A stretch of DNA of 64,000 bases. It comes from JBAOHV01 sp037045265. GTDB lineage: Bacteria > Actinomycetota > Acidimicrobiia > Acidimicrobiales > Microtrichaceae. The notes under the pieces were generated by a model. The model was not told the DNA's origin. It saw only the letters and a list, made by a program, of their open reading frames with translations, and made no database searches. Positions 47,342 through 54,873 of the stretch are shown piece by piece (within the stretch, counting starts at the first letter, position 1; each line of letters starts with the position of its first letter). The position numbers and the translations under genes were made by a program. Location: positions 124,001 to 188,000 of the forward strand of contig JBAOHV010000025.1 of the NCBI GenBank assembly GCA_037045265.1. Reading direction: 5' to 3'.

Positions 47342-47419
47342 TGGCGGTCCCGACGGGATTTGAACCCGCGACCTCCGGCTTGACAGGCCGGCGTGAACTC
47401 CTGACTTCACCACGGGACC
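47342..47419 (-). tRNA. tRNA-Asp (anticodon GTC)
   Basis: The acceptor GGTCCCG pairs with CGGGACC. The anticodon stem CCGGC/GCCGG encloses CTGTCAA (anticodon GTC). The T-arm has GGTTCAAATCC, the discriminator is G as expected for Asp, and CCA is encoded. It lies between tRNA-Glu and tRNA-Phe. As the substrate of GluQ it links to the gene at 36971 if queuosine is made. Confidence 0.93.
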
Positions 47420-47431
47420 TCATGGTTGACC

Positions 47432-47449
47432 CGCAGCCCGAAAGCTGCG
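47432..47449 (-). other. Short hairpin between tRNA-Glu and tRNA-Asp
   Basis: CGCAGC and GCTGCG pair around a six-base loop; on the minus strand the loop reads TTTCGG. It sits 12 bases before tRNA-Asp and may guide processing of a joint transcript. The rest of 47450-47512 holds nothing else I can support. Confidence 0.45.
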
Positions 47450-47512
47450 AGCGACGATCGTAGCCCGGGCGGAACGGCCGTTACCAAGTCCGATCCGTTC
47501 CGTCGACGATCG

Positions 47513-47585
47513 CACCCCCAACGGGATTCGAACCCGTGTTACCTGCGTGAAAGGCAGGCGTCCTAGGCCGCTGGACGATGGGGGC
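47513..47585 (-). tRNA. tRNA-Glu (anticodon TTC)
   Basis: The acceptor GCCCCCA pairs with TGGGGGT (one G-T pair). The anticodon stem CCTGC/GCAGG encloses CTTTCAC (anticodon TTC). The D-arm has CGTCCAGCGGCCTAGGAC and the T-arm GGTTCGAATCCC. The discriminator is G. CCA is not encoded. It is the first gene of the Glu-Asp-Phe cluster. Confidence 0.93.
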
Positions 47586-47612
47586 CTGCTCCTGCGCGGA
47601 GCGCCGAGCAGG
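47585..47612 (-). terminator. Hairpin upstream of the tRNA cluster
   Basis: CCTGCTC (47585-47591) and GAGCAGG (47606-47612) form a 7-bp stem whose loop can pair further as GCGC. It lies 51 bases after the DUF2017 stop and directly before tRNA-Glu on the same strand, so it could end the ctaA-clpS-DUF2017 transcript. Confidence 0.45.
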
Positions 47613-47663
47613 TTAGCCCAGGCTCACCTGCCCGCCCATCCGCCGCCATGAGCCAGAGGACGC

Positions 47664-48137
47664 TCAGTCCGAGAGTGCAGCCACGATCAGCTCGAGCATC
47701 GCCCCGAAGTACTCATAGACGCTGTAGGTGGCGGCGTCGTCGGGCGACAGATCGCCAGGCTCACCCGCATCGTCGACGTCGAGCATCGTGCCCATGACCA
47801 ACCGGATGTCGTTGATGGCACGCATCCACGCCATCAACTGCCCCTCGTCGAGCGCGGTGGCGTCGATGCTGTCACGCACGACGTCGAGCGCCGCCGTTCT
47901 GCGCTCCATCAGCTCTGCCCCCGCGAGAGCGGCGTATCCCTGGTTGCGCTCGGTGTCATCGCCGTAGGGAGGCGGGAACAGCCGCACCAGCAGCGAGCTG
48001 TCGGTGGAGAGGAGCTCGCGCAGTTGCTCTATGAACGAGCTGATCATCTGGCGGACCTCTGGATCCAGGTCCACTGCGTAGGTCCCATCGGCCGTTCGGC
48101 GGATAGGAGACCTGCGGGCGCGGTCGAACAAGCCCAT
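47664..48137 (-). CDS. DUF2017 family protein
   Basis: The 157-residue protein matches DUF2017, an actinobacterial family nearly always found beside clpS. It reads YAVDLDPEVRQMISSFIEQL, then LVRLFPPPYGDDTERNQGYA with the conserved Arg-Leu-Phe-Pro-Pro, and DEGQLMAWMRAINDIRLVMG. It starts 9 bases after clpS on the same strand. Its role is unknown; the link to ClpS suggests proteolysis control. ATG 48137 is the start. Confidence 0.85.
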   Translation of the reverse strand: MGLFDRARRSPIRRTADGTYAVDLDPEVRQMISSFIEQLRELLSTDSSLLVRLFPPPYGDDTERNQGYAALAGAELMERRTAALDVVRDSIDATALDEGQLMAWMRAINDIRLVMGTMLDVDDAGEPGDLSPDDAATYSVYEYFGAMLELIVAALSD

Positions 48138-48146
48138 CCTGGTGCC

Positions 48147-48452
48147 TCAGTCCTGCTGCATCGTGGCCCACAGGCCGTGCTCGTGGAGGCGGAACACGTC
48201 GCGTTCGGCTTCACCGCGGTCGCCGCTCGAGACCACGGCCTTGCCTTCGTTGTGCACCTGCAGCATGAGCTGGTGCGCTTCGGACTTGGAATAGCCGAAG
48301 AGCTTCTGGAACACGAACGCCACGTAGCTCATCAGGTTGATCGGGTCGTTCCAGACGAGAACGACCCACGGTCGATCGACATCCAGGTCGCCGAGCAGGT
48401 CCGGTTCGAGAAGGCCGACACCTTCTTGTTGGCTCATGGCTTGTTGGCTCAT
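48147..48452 (-). CDS. clpS: ATP-dependent Clp protease adaptor ClpS
   Basis: ClpS delivers N-degron proteins to ClpAP/ClpCP. The core reads PWVVLVWNDPINLMSYVAFV (N-degron pocket Asn-Asp), then FQKLFGYSKSEAHQLMLQVH and GKAVVSSGDRGEAERDVFRL, with the conserved HxxGxA-like HNEGKAVV. The first 11 residues are a repeated MSQQA/MSQQE made by a 15-base duplication (48423-48452), so translation may begin at 48452 or 48437. The first ATG overlaps the ctaA stop as ATGA. DUF2017 follows. 101 residues from the first start. Confidence 0.92.
   Translation of the reverse strand: MSQQAMSQQEGVGLLEPDLLGDLDVDRPWVVLVWNDPINLMSYVAFVFQKLFGYSKSEAHQLMLQVHNEGKAVVSSGDRGEAERDVFRLHEHGLWATMQQD
48423..48452 (-). repeat. 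15-base tandem duplication at the clpS start codon
   Basis: On the minus strand ATGAGCCAACAAGCC is followed at once by ATGAGCCAACAAGAA. The two copies differ in two bases and are in frame, giving two usable start codons. Only the first overlaps the ctaA stop. Confidence 0.8.
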
Positions 48453-49405
48453 GGCGACACCGTCGCAAGATCGTTCGGGGAAGTGATGTCCTCGGAACCG
48501 GTGTCGTACAGCCCGAGGTGGAACCACACGGTCGCCGTGACGACGGCGACGGCTCCCGCTATGTGGGCCACGACCAACAGCGGCGGGATACCCAGCCAGT
48601 ACTGGGCGTAGCCGATCGCCCCCTGCACGATGATCACCGCCAGCAGGTTCGTGGCGCCGCGGATCACCGGGCGAGGTGCGCCGCTGCGCGCCAGGTGGAC
48701 CGACAGCGCCATCACGACGAACAGGAACGCCCACATGTTCAGGCTGTGAACCCGTGCAACATCGGGGATGAACCACCCGAATCGTCGTGCCTCCGCGCCG
48801 CCCGCGTTCGGCCCGGTCCCGGTGAGCGCCGGTCCGCTCAACATGAGCATGGACGCCAGGACCACTCCGACCCGCGAAGCGGCCACGCTCCCGCGGTCCA
48901 CCAGCGCGGTCGCCGGTTCGTCCCCGTGACGCGACTTCCACACCAGGACCACCGCCGCGACGAGCAACAGGATCGACAGCACGAAGTGAGCGGCGACCGA
49001 TGCCGGGTGCAGGTGCGTCAGAACGGTGATCCCGCCGAGAGGCATCTGGCCGACGACACCGACGACGAGTGCCAGCGACCAGTGGAAGAGGTCTCGCCGA
49101 TAGGGGACCCGTCGCCGTGCTGCAATGGCGGTCACCACGGTTACTGCCATTGAGGCGACCCCGCTGAAGAGCCGGTTGGTCTGCTCGATCGTCTGGTTGG
49201 GGTCGCGGAAGCTGATGAAGTCGTCGCCGGTGCATCGGGGCCACGTGTCGCAGCCCATGCCCGATCCTGTGAGGCGTACCGCTGCACCGGTGATGATCAC
49301 GATCACCACGACCACCAGCGCGGTCAGAGCGATCGTGCGGAACGTCCGGATCGACACGCTCCGGCGTCGGGCGGGTCGCGGCAGGTCGGCGGGGGTCTCT
49401 GTCAC
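48449..49405 (-). CDS. ctaA: Haem A synthase (Cox15/CtaA)
   Basis: CtaA oxidises haem O to haem A for the terminal oxidase. The 318-residue protein has eight membrane helices in two similar halves. It reads RLTGSGMGCDTWPRCTGDDF with the conserved Cys pair, then QTIEQTNRLFSGVASMAVTV with the Glu-x3-Arg motif, HLHPASVAAHFVLSILLLVA and VHSLNMWAFLFVVMALSVHL, giving the haem-ligand histidines. GAIGYAQYWLGIPPLLVVAH is the last pair. It is divergent from ctaB (75-base gap) and coupled to clpS. Confidence 0.92.
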   Translation of the reverse strand: MTETPADLPRPARRRSVSIRTFRTIALTALVVVVIVIITGAAVRLTGSGMGCDTWPRCTGDDFISFRDPNQTIEQTNRLFSGVASMAVTVVTAIAARRRVPYRRDLFHWSLALVVGVVGQMPLGGITVLTHLHPASVAAHFVLSILLLVAAVVLVWKSRHGDEPATALVDRGSVAASRVGVVLASMLMLSGPALTGTGPNAGGAEARRFGWFIPDVARVHSLNMWAFLFVVMALSVHLARSGAPRPVIRGATNLLAVIIVQGAIGYAQYWLGIPPLLVVAHIAGAVAVVTATVWFHLGLYDTGSEDITSPNDLATVSP

Positions 49406-49480
49406 TCCGATAGAGCGTACGTCGGCGACGCGGGGACTTTTGGCGGGACGGGCCCGACGGAACCTACCTTGGGGGGGTCT

Positions 49481-50398
49481 ATGGTCGCGCCGGCTCTACA
49501 CCCTCCCGTCTCGATCGGGACCAAGGTCGGTGCCTACGTCGCGCTCACCAAGCCCCGCATCATCGAGCTTCTGCTGGTGACCACCGTTCCCACGATGGTC
49601 GTGGCCGAGCAGGGCATGCCGTCCATCTGGCTGATGGTGGCCACGGTCGTGGGTGGGACGCTGGCAGCCGGCGGTGCCAATGCGATCAACATGTACGTCG
49701 ACCGCGACATCGACGCGGTCATGAACCGTACGAAGGGCCGACCGCTCGTGACGGGCGCTGTGACCCCTCGGGCCGCGCTGATGTTCGCCGTGGCGATCGA
49801 GGTCGTCGCGTTCGCCTGGCTCTGGGTGTTGGTGAACCCGCTGTCGGCCGTGCTCGGTCTGTCGGCGTGTCTGTTCTACGTGTTCGTGTACACCTTGTGG
49901 CTCAAGCGGAGCTCGCGTCAGAACATCGTCATCGGCGGGGCCGCCGGTGCCATTCCGGTGCTGATCGGCTGGTCCGCGGTGACCGATTCGGTGTCGGAGA
50001 CCTTCGGCTGGGCGCCCGTCACCTTGTTCGCTCTCATGTTCTTCTGGACCCCGCCCCACTTCTGGGCACTGGCGATCAAGTACAAGGACGACTACGAGGC
50101 GGCCGACGTCCCGATGCTGCCGGTCGTGGCCAGCTACCGCGAGACGACGAACAACATCTTGATCTACACGCTGCTGGTAGTCGCCTGTTCGTTCGGCTTC
50201 GGTGCGGCGGCCGGACTGGGTGCGCTCTACTGGGTCTCGGCAGGTGCGCTGGGCGCCGTGTTCACCTGGATGTCGGTCCAGGTTCGACGCACGGAATCGC
50301 CCGCCACGGCCATGAAGCTCTTCACGTTCTCCATCACCTACGTCACGTTGCTGTTCGGCGTGATGGCCGCAGACGTCCTGTTGCGGCAGGGTTGGTGA
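49481..50398 (+). CDS. ctaB: Protohaem IX farnesyltransferase (haem O synthase)
   Basis: CtaB adds a farnesyl group to haem b, making haem O for CtaA. The 305-residue UbiA-family membrane protein reads YVALTKPRIIELLLVTTVPT, then GGANAINMYVDRDIDAVMNR with the first Asp-rich motif and TKGRPLVTGAVTP. The second motif lies in FWTPPHFWALAIKYKDDYEA. Nine helices are expected. ATG 49481 is chosen because GTG/ATG further up gives no better match; TACCTT at 49465-49470 may be the -10 box of a short-leader transcript. It precedes the oxidase operon by 115 bases. Confidence 0.93.
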   Translation: MVAPALHPPVSIGTKVGAYVALTKPRIIELLLVTTVPTMVVAEQGMPSIWLMVATVVGGTLAAGGANAINMYVDRDIDAVMNRTKGRPLVTGAVTPRAALMFAVAIEVVAFAWLWVLVNPLSAVLGLSACLFYVFVYTLWLKRSSRQNIVIGGAAGAIPVLIGWSAVTDSVSETFGWAPVTLFALMFFWTPPHFWALAIKYKDDYEAADVPMLPVVASYRETTNNILIYTLLVVACSFGFGAAAGLGALYWVSAGALGAVFTWMSVQVRRTESPATAMKLFTFSITYVTLLFGVMAADVLLRQGW

Positions 50399-50481
50399 CC
50401 TGAGGGTTTTCTTCGTCGGCGGGCGGTCGCGGTAGGGTCCCGTCGGCCGGGTCGGGCATCGACGCCCGCCACAGCACACAG

Positions 50482-50518
50482 AGGCATCACGACATGGCCG
50501 AAGGCATCACGACATGGC
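50482..50518 (+). repeat. 17-base duplication across the start of the CoxI-like gene
   Basis: AGGCATCACGACATGGC occurs at 50482-50498 and 50502-50518. Each copy holds an ATG. The first ATG (50494) is out of frame and would make only a nine-residue peptide ending at 50523; the second (50514) starts the CoxI-like gene. The arrangement could form a small upstream reading frame that lowers or couples translation. Confidence 0.75.
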
Positions 50519-52076
50519 ACTGACGCAGACCAGACCATCGACCGAGCAACCAGGCTCCGTGTCGGGCGGCGATCCTGCAGCCCCCAGCGGATTCGAAGAG
50601 GTCATCGGCTCAGGCGACCACGTCGTCGTCGGCCGTGTCTTCATCGGGTTCTCGTTCTTCTACCTGGCGCTGAGCGCGCTGGGTCTCCTGCTCGCAGGCA
50701 TCGACGGATTGTCCGATGACGGCATCTTCGGTCTGCCGGTAGCGCTGTGGAGCAGCGCCCCGGTCGCCTTCGTCCTGCTCGGAGCGGTACCGCTTCTCCT
50801 GGGCCTGGCGATCCATGTGGTTCCGTCGCAGGTCGGCTCGCCGAGCATCGCCTTCCCCCGGGCCGCGGCGTTGTCACTCTGGGGATGGGTCGTGTCGTCG
50901 GGCATCTTCCTGGTCGGAGTCGCCCTCGACGGCGGTATCGGTGGCGAGGACCTCGAATCCTCCCGGCTGTCGAGCGTCGCTCTCGGCGGCGTCCTGGTGT
51001 CGCTGTCGCTCGGCGCTGTCTGTGTCGCCACGACCGTGCTGTCGCACCGGCCACTGGGAATGGGCCTGTCGAAGGTGCCGTTCTTCTCCTGGTCGATGCT
51101 CGTGGCGGCCCCGGTGTGGATCATGACCTTCGGCTCGATGGCCGCACACGTCTTCCTCGGTCGCATCAGTCTTGCCGACGCGCCTGGTCTGCTCGAGCGC
51201 TGGGTCGACGGCATGGCATGGTCCATGCGGGTGCCGAGCATCTACATGGTCGCCATACCCGCTCTGGGCATCGCCGCCGATGTCGTGGCCAAGTCGGTGG
51301 GCAGCCGGGTGAGCCCGTACGGTGTGGTCCAGGGGCTGATCGCCGTATACGCCGTGTTCTCCTTCGGCGCCTGGTCACAGACCCCCGGAGCGCTCCAGAC
51401 CGTCCTCTGGGTCCTCTGGGTCCTGGTAGCTGCCGCGCCCGTCATGGGCCTGCTCGCAGCGATGCTCGACACGCTCCGCCGGGGCCGGCCCGAAGGCTCC
51501 GCCGCCCTTGCTTCGGCCCTGCTCCTGTTCCTGCTGCTCCTGGGCGGCGTGCTGTCCGGCGCGCTGCAGGGTCTCGACACCGCCGGCAAGGGCCAGTTGT
51601 TCGGCTTCGACACCGCTGCCTTGGAGCTCGCCCAGACCTACTTCCTGTTCGGCGCAGCCCTGCTGGGTGCAGTCGCCGGAATCGCCAACTGGAGCCGCCG
51701 CATCTACTCCGCACCCGTCGCCGAGGGGCAGGCGAAGGGACTGTTGGCCACGTCACTGCTGGGTGCCGGCCTGCTGGCCACGCTTTTCCTGGCCGAAGGA
51801 GTTGCAGGTGCCGCCGACCAGTCGATGAGCTCCGAGATGCTCTCGGCGCTCGCCGCCATCGGAGGGCTGCTCGTGCTCCTGGCGTCGCTCGGCGGCATGG
51901 CGCTGACCGGTGGAGCAAGCCGTGCGGGATCTGGACGCCCCGACGCTGACGATGACTCCGGTCTGACCCTCGAGTGGTCCGCCGTCGGTGCGGGCGTCCA
52001 GCCCGATGTCGATTACGTGAACAGCCCGTACCCCTTGTTGGACCTCCGTGGTGACGCAGGCGAGGAGCGCCCCTGA
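50514..52076 (+). CDS. CoxI-like membrane protein lacking all haem and copper ligands
   Basis: The 520-residue protein has about 12 membrane helices and follows cytochrome oxidase subunit I over its length. Compare the neighbouring true CoxI: LQIGARDVSFPRMNALSLW matches SQVGSPSIAFPRAAALSLW here; HPEVYIMILPSFGIVSEII matches VPSIYMVAIPALGIAADVV. All ligands are replaced: MHG of helix II by SSA, HPEVY by RVPSIY, the HH pair of helix VII by a region reading FGAWSQ, and HFHY of helix X by QTYF. It therefore cannot bind haem a, haem a3 or CuB. It is intact, long and GC-rich like its neighbours, so it is not decaying. It heads the oxidase operon and overlaps a CoxIII-like gene (TGATG). A structural, assembly or regulatory role is inferred. 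Confidence 0.75.
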   Translation: MALTQTRPSTEQPGSVSGGDPAAPSGFEEVIGSGDHVVVGRVFIGFSFFYLALSALGLLLAGIDGLSDDGIFGLPVALWSSAPVAFVLLGAVPLLLGLAIHVVPSQVGSPSIAFPRAAALSLWGWVVSSGIFLVGVALDGGIGGEDLESSRLSSVALGGVLVSLSLGAVCVATTVLSHRPLGMGLSKVPFFSWSMLVAAPVWIMTFGSMAAHVFLGRISLADAPGLLERWVDGMAWSMRVPSIYMVAIPALGIAADVVAKSVGSRVSPYGVVQGLIAVYAVFSFGAWSQTPGALQTVLWVLWVLVAAAPVMGLLAAMLDTLRRGRPEGSAALASALLLFLLLLGGVLSGALQGLDTAGKGQLFGFDTAALELAQTYFLFGAALLGAVAGIANWSRRIYSAPVAEGQAKGLLATSLLGAGLLATLFLAEGVAGAADQSMSSEMLSALAAIGGLLVLLASLGGMALTGGASRAGSGRPDADDDSGLTLEWSAVGAGVQPDVDYVNSPYPLLDLRGDAGEERP

Positions 52077-52666
52077 TGACAGAAACAGACTCCCTCTCGC
52101 TCGCCGCTGCGCCGGCACCGATCCTGCCCCGACGACGCGAACTGCTCTTCGGTACCGCGTTCGCCACTGCAGGCGTGGTCATGGGCATGGCCACACTGAT
52201 CGGCGCCTACATCTCCACCCGTGACGCCACGGGTGCCGCGTGGCTGTCGACCAACGTCATACCGCTGACCCAGCCGAACATGCAGCTGCTGACCCTGGCC
52301 ATGTCGGTGGTCACCATGCAGTGGGCGGTCTGGTCGATCGGCCGTGACGACCGCTACCACACGTACCTGGCCCTCGGCGTGACGCTCCTCTTGGGGCTGG
52401 CGTTCCTCAACCAGACCAGCTTCCTGTTCAACCAGATGGGCGTCACCATCGCCCAAGCCGAGGGGCCGCTCTTCTACGCGGTGACTGCCGGCCACCTGGC
52501 CATGATCGTGGGGGGCATGATCTTCATCGCACTCATGGGGCTGCGCACCCTCGGCGGGCAGTTCTCCAGCCGCCAGCCCGACGGCATCGGTGCTGCGGCG
52601 ATCTTCTGGTACGCCTCGTGCGCCCTCTACCCCGTCATCTGGTTCGCCGTCTACGTGCAGAAGTGA
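52076..52666 (+). CDS. Short CoxIII-like membrane protein
   Basis: The 196-residue protein has five membrane helices and matches the last five of CoxIII. It reads RRRELLFGTAFATAGVVMGM, then LLTLAMSVVTMQWAVWSIGR, LLLGLAFLNQTSFLFNQMGV and FYAVTAGHLAMIVGGMIFIA, ending FWYASCALYPVIWFAVYVQK. The helix III segment with TAGHLAMIVGG corresponds to GLHGVHVLVGV of the true CoxIII at 56945. ATG 52076 overlaps the stop of the CoxI-like gene, so the two are coupled and probably pair in the membrane. The true operon CoxIII also exists, so this is an extra, shorter copy. Confidence 0.75.
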   Translation: MTETDSLSLAAAPAPILPRRRELLFGTAFATAGVVMGMATLIGAYISTRDATGAAWLSTNVIPLTQPNMQLLTLAMSVVTMQWAVWSIGRDDRYHTYLALGVTLLLGLAFLNQTSFLFNQMGVTIAQAEGPLFYAVTAGHLAMIVGGMIFIALMGLRTLGGQFSSRQPDGIGAAAIFWYASCALYPVIWFAVYVQK

Positions 52667-52674
52667 GCTGATCG

Positions 52675-53580
52675 ATGATCACACGTGGTTCGAAATACTT
52701 CTTCGGAGCAGCAGCAGTCGCCTACCTGGCAGCGCTGTTCTATGGGTTCCTGAGCGGCGCGTCGGCGCACGGCGGGGTGCTCGTCGTCTTCAGCGACGGC
52801 GATCTCGTCAACTCGATCGTCGGTCCGATCAGCTTCGGCTGGAAGGGCTGGGTCGGCGACCAGATCGGCTACTCGATCCTGATGGGTTTCGCCGGGACGA
52901 TGCTCGTGCTCGGCGGGTTCACCTCCGCCTTCCGTGACGGCTCACCCGAGCGGCTTGCCGAGCTCCAGGGCGCGACCGTCGAGCGCGGCCAGGTCACCGG
53001 TGCCCGGGTCGACCTGCGCATCCCGACGCCGCAGGGTCTCAGCATCTGGCCGATCGTCACAGCTTTCAGCGCCGGTGTCGTGATCGTCGGCCTGGCGTAC
53101 TCGACGGTTCTGTTCGCGATCGGCTGCATCGGTCTGGCGATCGCAGGTGTCGAGTGGACCGTGAAGGCCTGGTCCGAGCGGGCCACGGGCGATGCGGTGC
53201 GCAACAGCGAGCTGCGCGATCACCTCATGCACCCGCTCGAGGTCCCCATCGGCGCCACCCTGGGCGTGGTCCTGGTCATCTTCAGCGTCTCCCGGGTCCT
53301 GCTGGCGGTACCCAAGGTCGGCGCCGTCTTCTTCATCATCATCTTCGCGACGTTCATCTTCATGATCGCTATCCTCCTGGCCAGCCGCCCCGACCTGAAG
53401 CGCACCGTGCTGGTCGCTTCGCTGGTGGTCTTCGGCGTCCTGATCATCCTGGGAGGCATCATCGGAGGGGTCGTTGGACAACGTGCGCCGGAGCACGAGG
53501 ACGAAGAGTCACTAGCGGTGACCCTGGTGGTCGACTCCCCGGCATCGATCGGCTCCGGCGCCCCGGCCGGCGGGCACTGA
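52675..53580 (+). CDS. Polytopic membrane protein of the oxidase operon, function unknown
   Basis: The 301-residue protein has a first helix near the N-terminus (YFFGAAAVAYLAALFYGFLS), one near residues 60-85 (GYSILMGFAGTMLVLGGFTS), two close together near residues 120-155 (IVTAFSAGVVIVGLAYSTVL), and three near the C-terminus (VVFGVLIILGGIIGGVVG). The loops carry few conserved polar residues, and there are no His or Cys metal motifs. It starts 8 bases after the CoxIII-like gene and ends 10 bases before CoxII. I do not recognise a named family; position suggests an actinobacterial accessory of the oxidase complex. Confidence 0.65.
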   Translation: MITRGSKYFFGAAAVAYLAALFYGFLSGASAHGGVLVVFSDGDLVNSIVGPISFGWKGWVGDQIGYSILMGFAGTMLVLGGFTSAFRDGSPERLAELQGATVERGQVTGARVDLRIPTPQGLSIWPIVTAFSAGVVIVGLAYSTVLFAIGCIGLAIAGVEWTVKAWSERATGDAVRNSELRDHLMHPLEVPIGATLGVVLVIFSVSRVLLAVPKVGAVFFIIIFATFIFMIAILLASRPDLKRTVLVASLVVFGVLIILGGIIGGVVGQRAPEHEDEESLAVTLVVDSPASIGSGAPAGGH

Positions 53581-53590
53581 GAGGCAGGAC

Positions 53591-54808
53591 GTGGACAAGA
53601 AGCGCAGCGCAGCCATCTGGACGACCATCTCACTGGTCATAGTCCTGTTCTTCATCTGGTTGATGGTCCGTGACATCGGGCTGCCCGAGGGCCGACCACT
53701 CACCACCCTCAGCCCCCAGGGTGAGAAGGCACAGTCGATCCAGGACCTGATCATCCCGGTCTTCGTGATCGCCGGTCTGGTGTTCGTGCTGGTCGAGGTC
53801 GGGATCGTCTGGCTGGTCGCACGGTTCAGGCGCACCGCAGACGACGTCGACGGTGTCGACGAGCCGGACCAGACGCACGGCAACACGAAGCTCGAGGTCG
53901 GCTGGACACTCGTGCCGGCGGTCCTGCTGGCTGTCCTCGCGGTGTTCAACGTCCAGGGCATCCTGGCCATGGACGACGCCACCGACCCGCTCGAGGTCAC
54001 CGTCATCGGTCAGCAGTGGTGGTGGGAGTACCGCTACGACCTCGACTCCAACGGCACGGTCGACATCATCACCGCGACCGAGGCGGCGATCCCGGTCGGC
54101 CGTGACGTCATCTTCAAGATCCAGTCGAACGACGTGATCCACTCCTTCTGGATCCCGGCTCTGGCGGGCAAGATGGACGCCGTCCCAGGCAGAACCCACG
54201 AGCGTGTGCTCCAGGCCAGTACAGCCGGTCTCTACCAGGGCCAGTGCACCGAGTACTGCGGACTCTCACACGGCGTCATGCGCATGCAGGTCAAGGCGCT
54301 CGAGCAGGCTGACTACGACGAGTGGGTCGAGCGCATGACAACGCCTCCGGATGCCCCGGACGCGAGCAACGAGCTCGCCGTTGCAGGTCAGGCGCTGTTC
54401 GTCACCCAGTGCAGCTTCTGTCACCAGATCAACGGTCTGGACCCGAACTCCCAGGCTCCCTACACGTACTCCGAGACCCCGGACCCGGAGTACGGCAAGA
54501 GCGTGAACATCTCGATGGCATCCGGCAACGCCCCGAACCTGACGCACTTCATGATGCGCAGCTACTTCGCGGGTGGCCTGTTGCGCCTCTACGAGAACCT
54601 GCCCGAGGGCGATGGGCGAATCGAGGACAGCTCGCTGGTCGAGGCGGTGCCCAGCGGCACCCCTGACGCGAACAACATCAAGCGCTGGTTGCGGAATCCG
54701 GAAGAGGTCAAGCCGATGAATCCGAACAACAACCAGGGCATGCCGAACTACAACCTGAGCGAAGAGCAGATCGAACAGCTGACAGCGTTCCTGCTCACGC
54801 TGAAGTGA
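53591..54808 (+). CDS. ctaC: Cytochrome c oxidase subunit II with C-terminal cytochrome c
   Basis: CoxII takes electrons to the CuA centre. The 405-residue protein has membrane helices near residues 10-28, 53-75 and 102-122. The CuA cupredoxin follows: VIGQQWWWEYRYDLD, VIHSFWIPALAGKMDAVPG and GQCTEYCGLSHGVMRMQVKA with the Cys pair, His and Met. From about residue 255 a cytochrome c domain carries the haem site QCSFCHQING and a possible axial Met in MPNYNLSEEQ. This caa3-type fusion means no soluble cytochrome c is needed at this point. GTG 53591 starts 10 bases after the preceding gene. Confidence 0.93.
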   Translation: MDKKRSAAIWTTISLVIVLFFIWLMVRDIGLPEGRPLTTLSPQGEKAQSIQDLIIPVFVIAGLVFVLVEVGIVWLVARFRRTADDVDGVDEPDQTHGNTKLEVGWTLVPAVLLAVLAVFNVQGILAMDDATDPLEVTVIGQQWWWEYRYDLDSNGTVDIITATEAAIPVGRDVIFKIQSNDVIHSFWIPALAGKMDAVPGRTHERVLQASTAGLYQGQCTEYCGLSHGVMRMQVKALEQADYDEWVERMTTPPDAPDASNELAVAGQALFVTQCSFCHQINGLDPNSQAPYTYSETPDPEYGKSVNISMASGNAPNLTHFMMRSYFAGGLLRLYENLPEGDGRIEDSSLVEAVPSGTPDANNIKRWLRNPEEVKPMNPNNNQGMPNYNLSEEQIEQLTAFLLTLK

Positions 54809-54819
54809 GGCCGAGGACC

Positions 54820-54873
54820 ATGGCGACCACCACTGACACGAACACCACGAAGGTGACGGAGGTGATGATCTGA
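54820..54873 (+). CDS. Possible 17-residue leader peptide before ctaD
   Basis: ATG 54820, preceded by GAGG, opens a 17-codon frame (MATTTDTNTTKVTEVMI) whose stop overlaps the ctaD start as TGATG. The perfect ribosome site GGAGGTGAT (54858-54866) of ctaD lies within this frame. It may be a coupling peptide, or only chance in an untranslated gap. Confidence 0.3.
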   Translation: MATTTDTNTTKVTEVMI

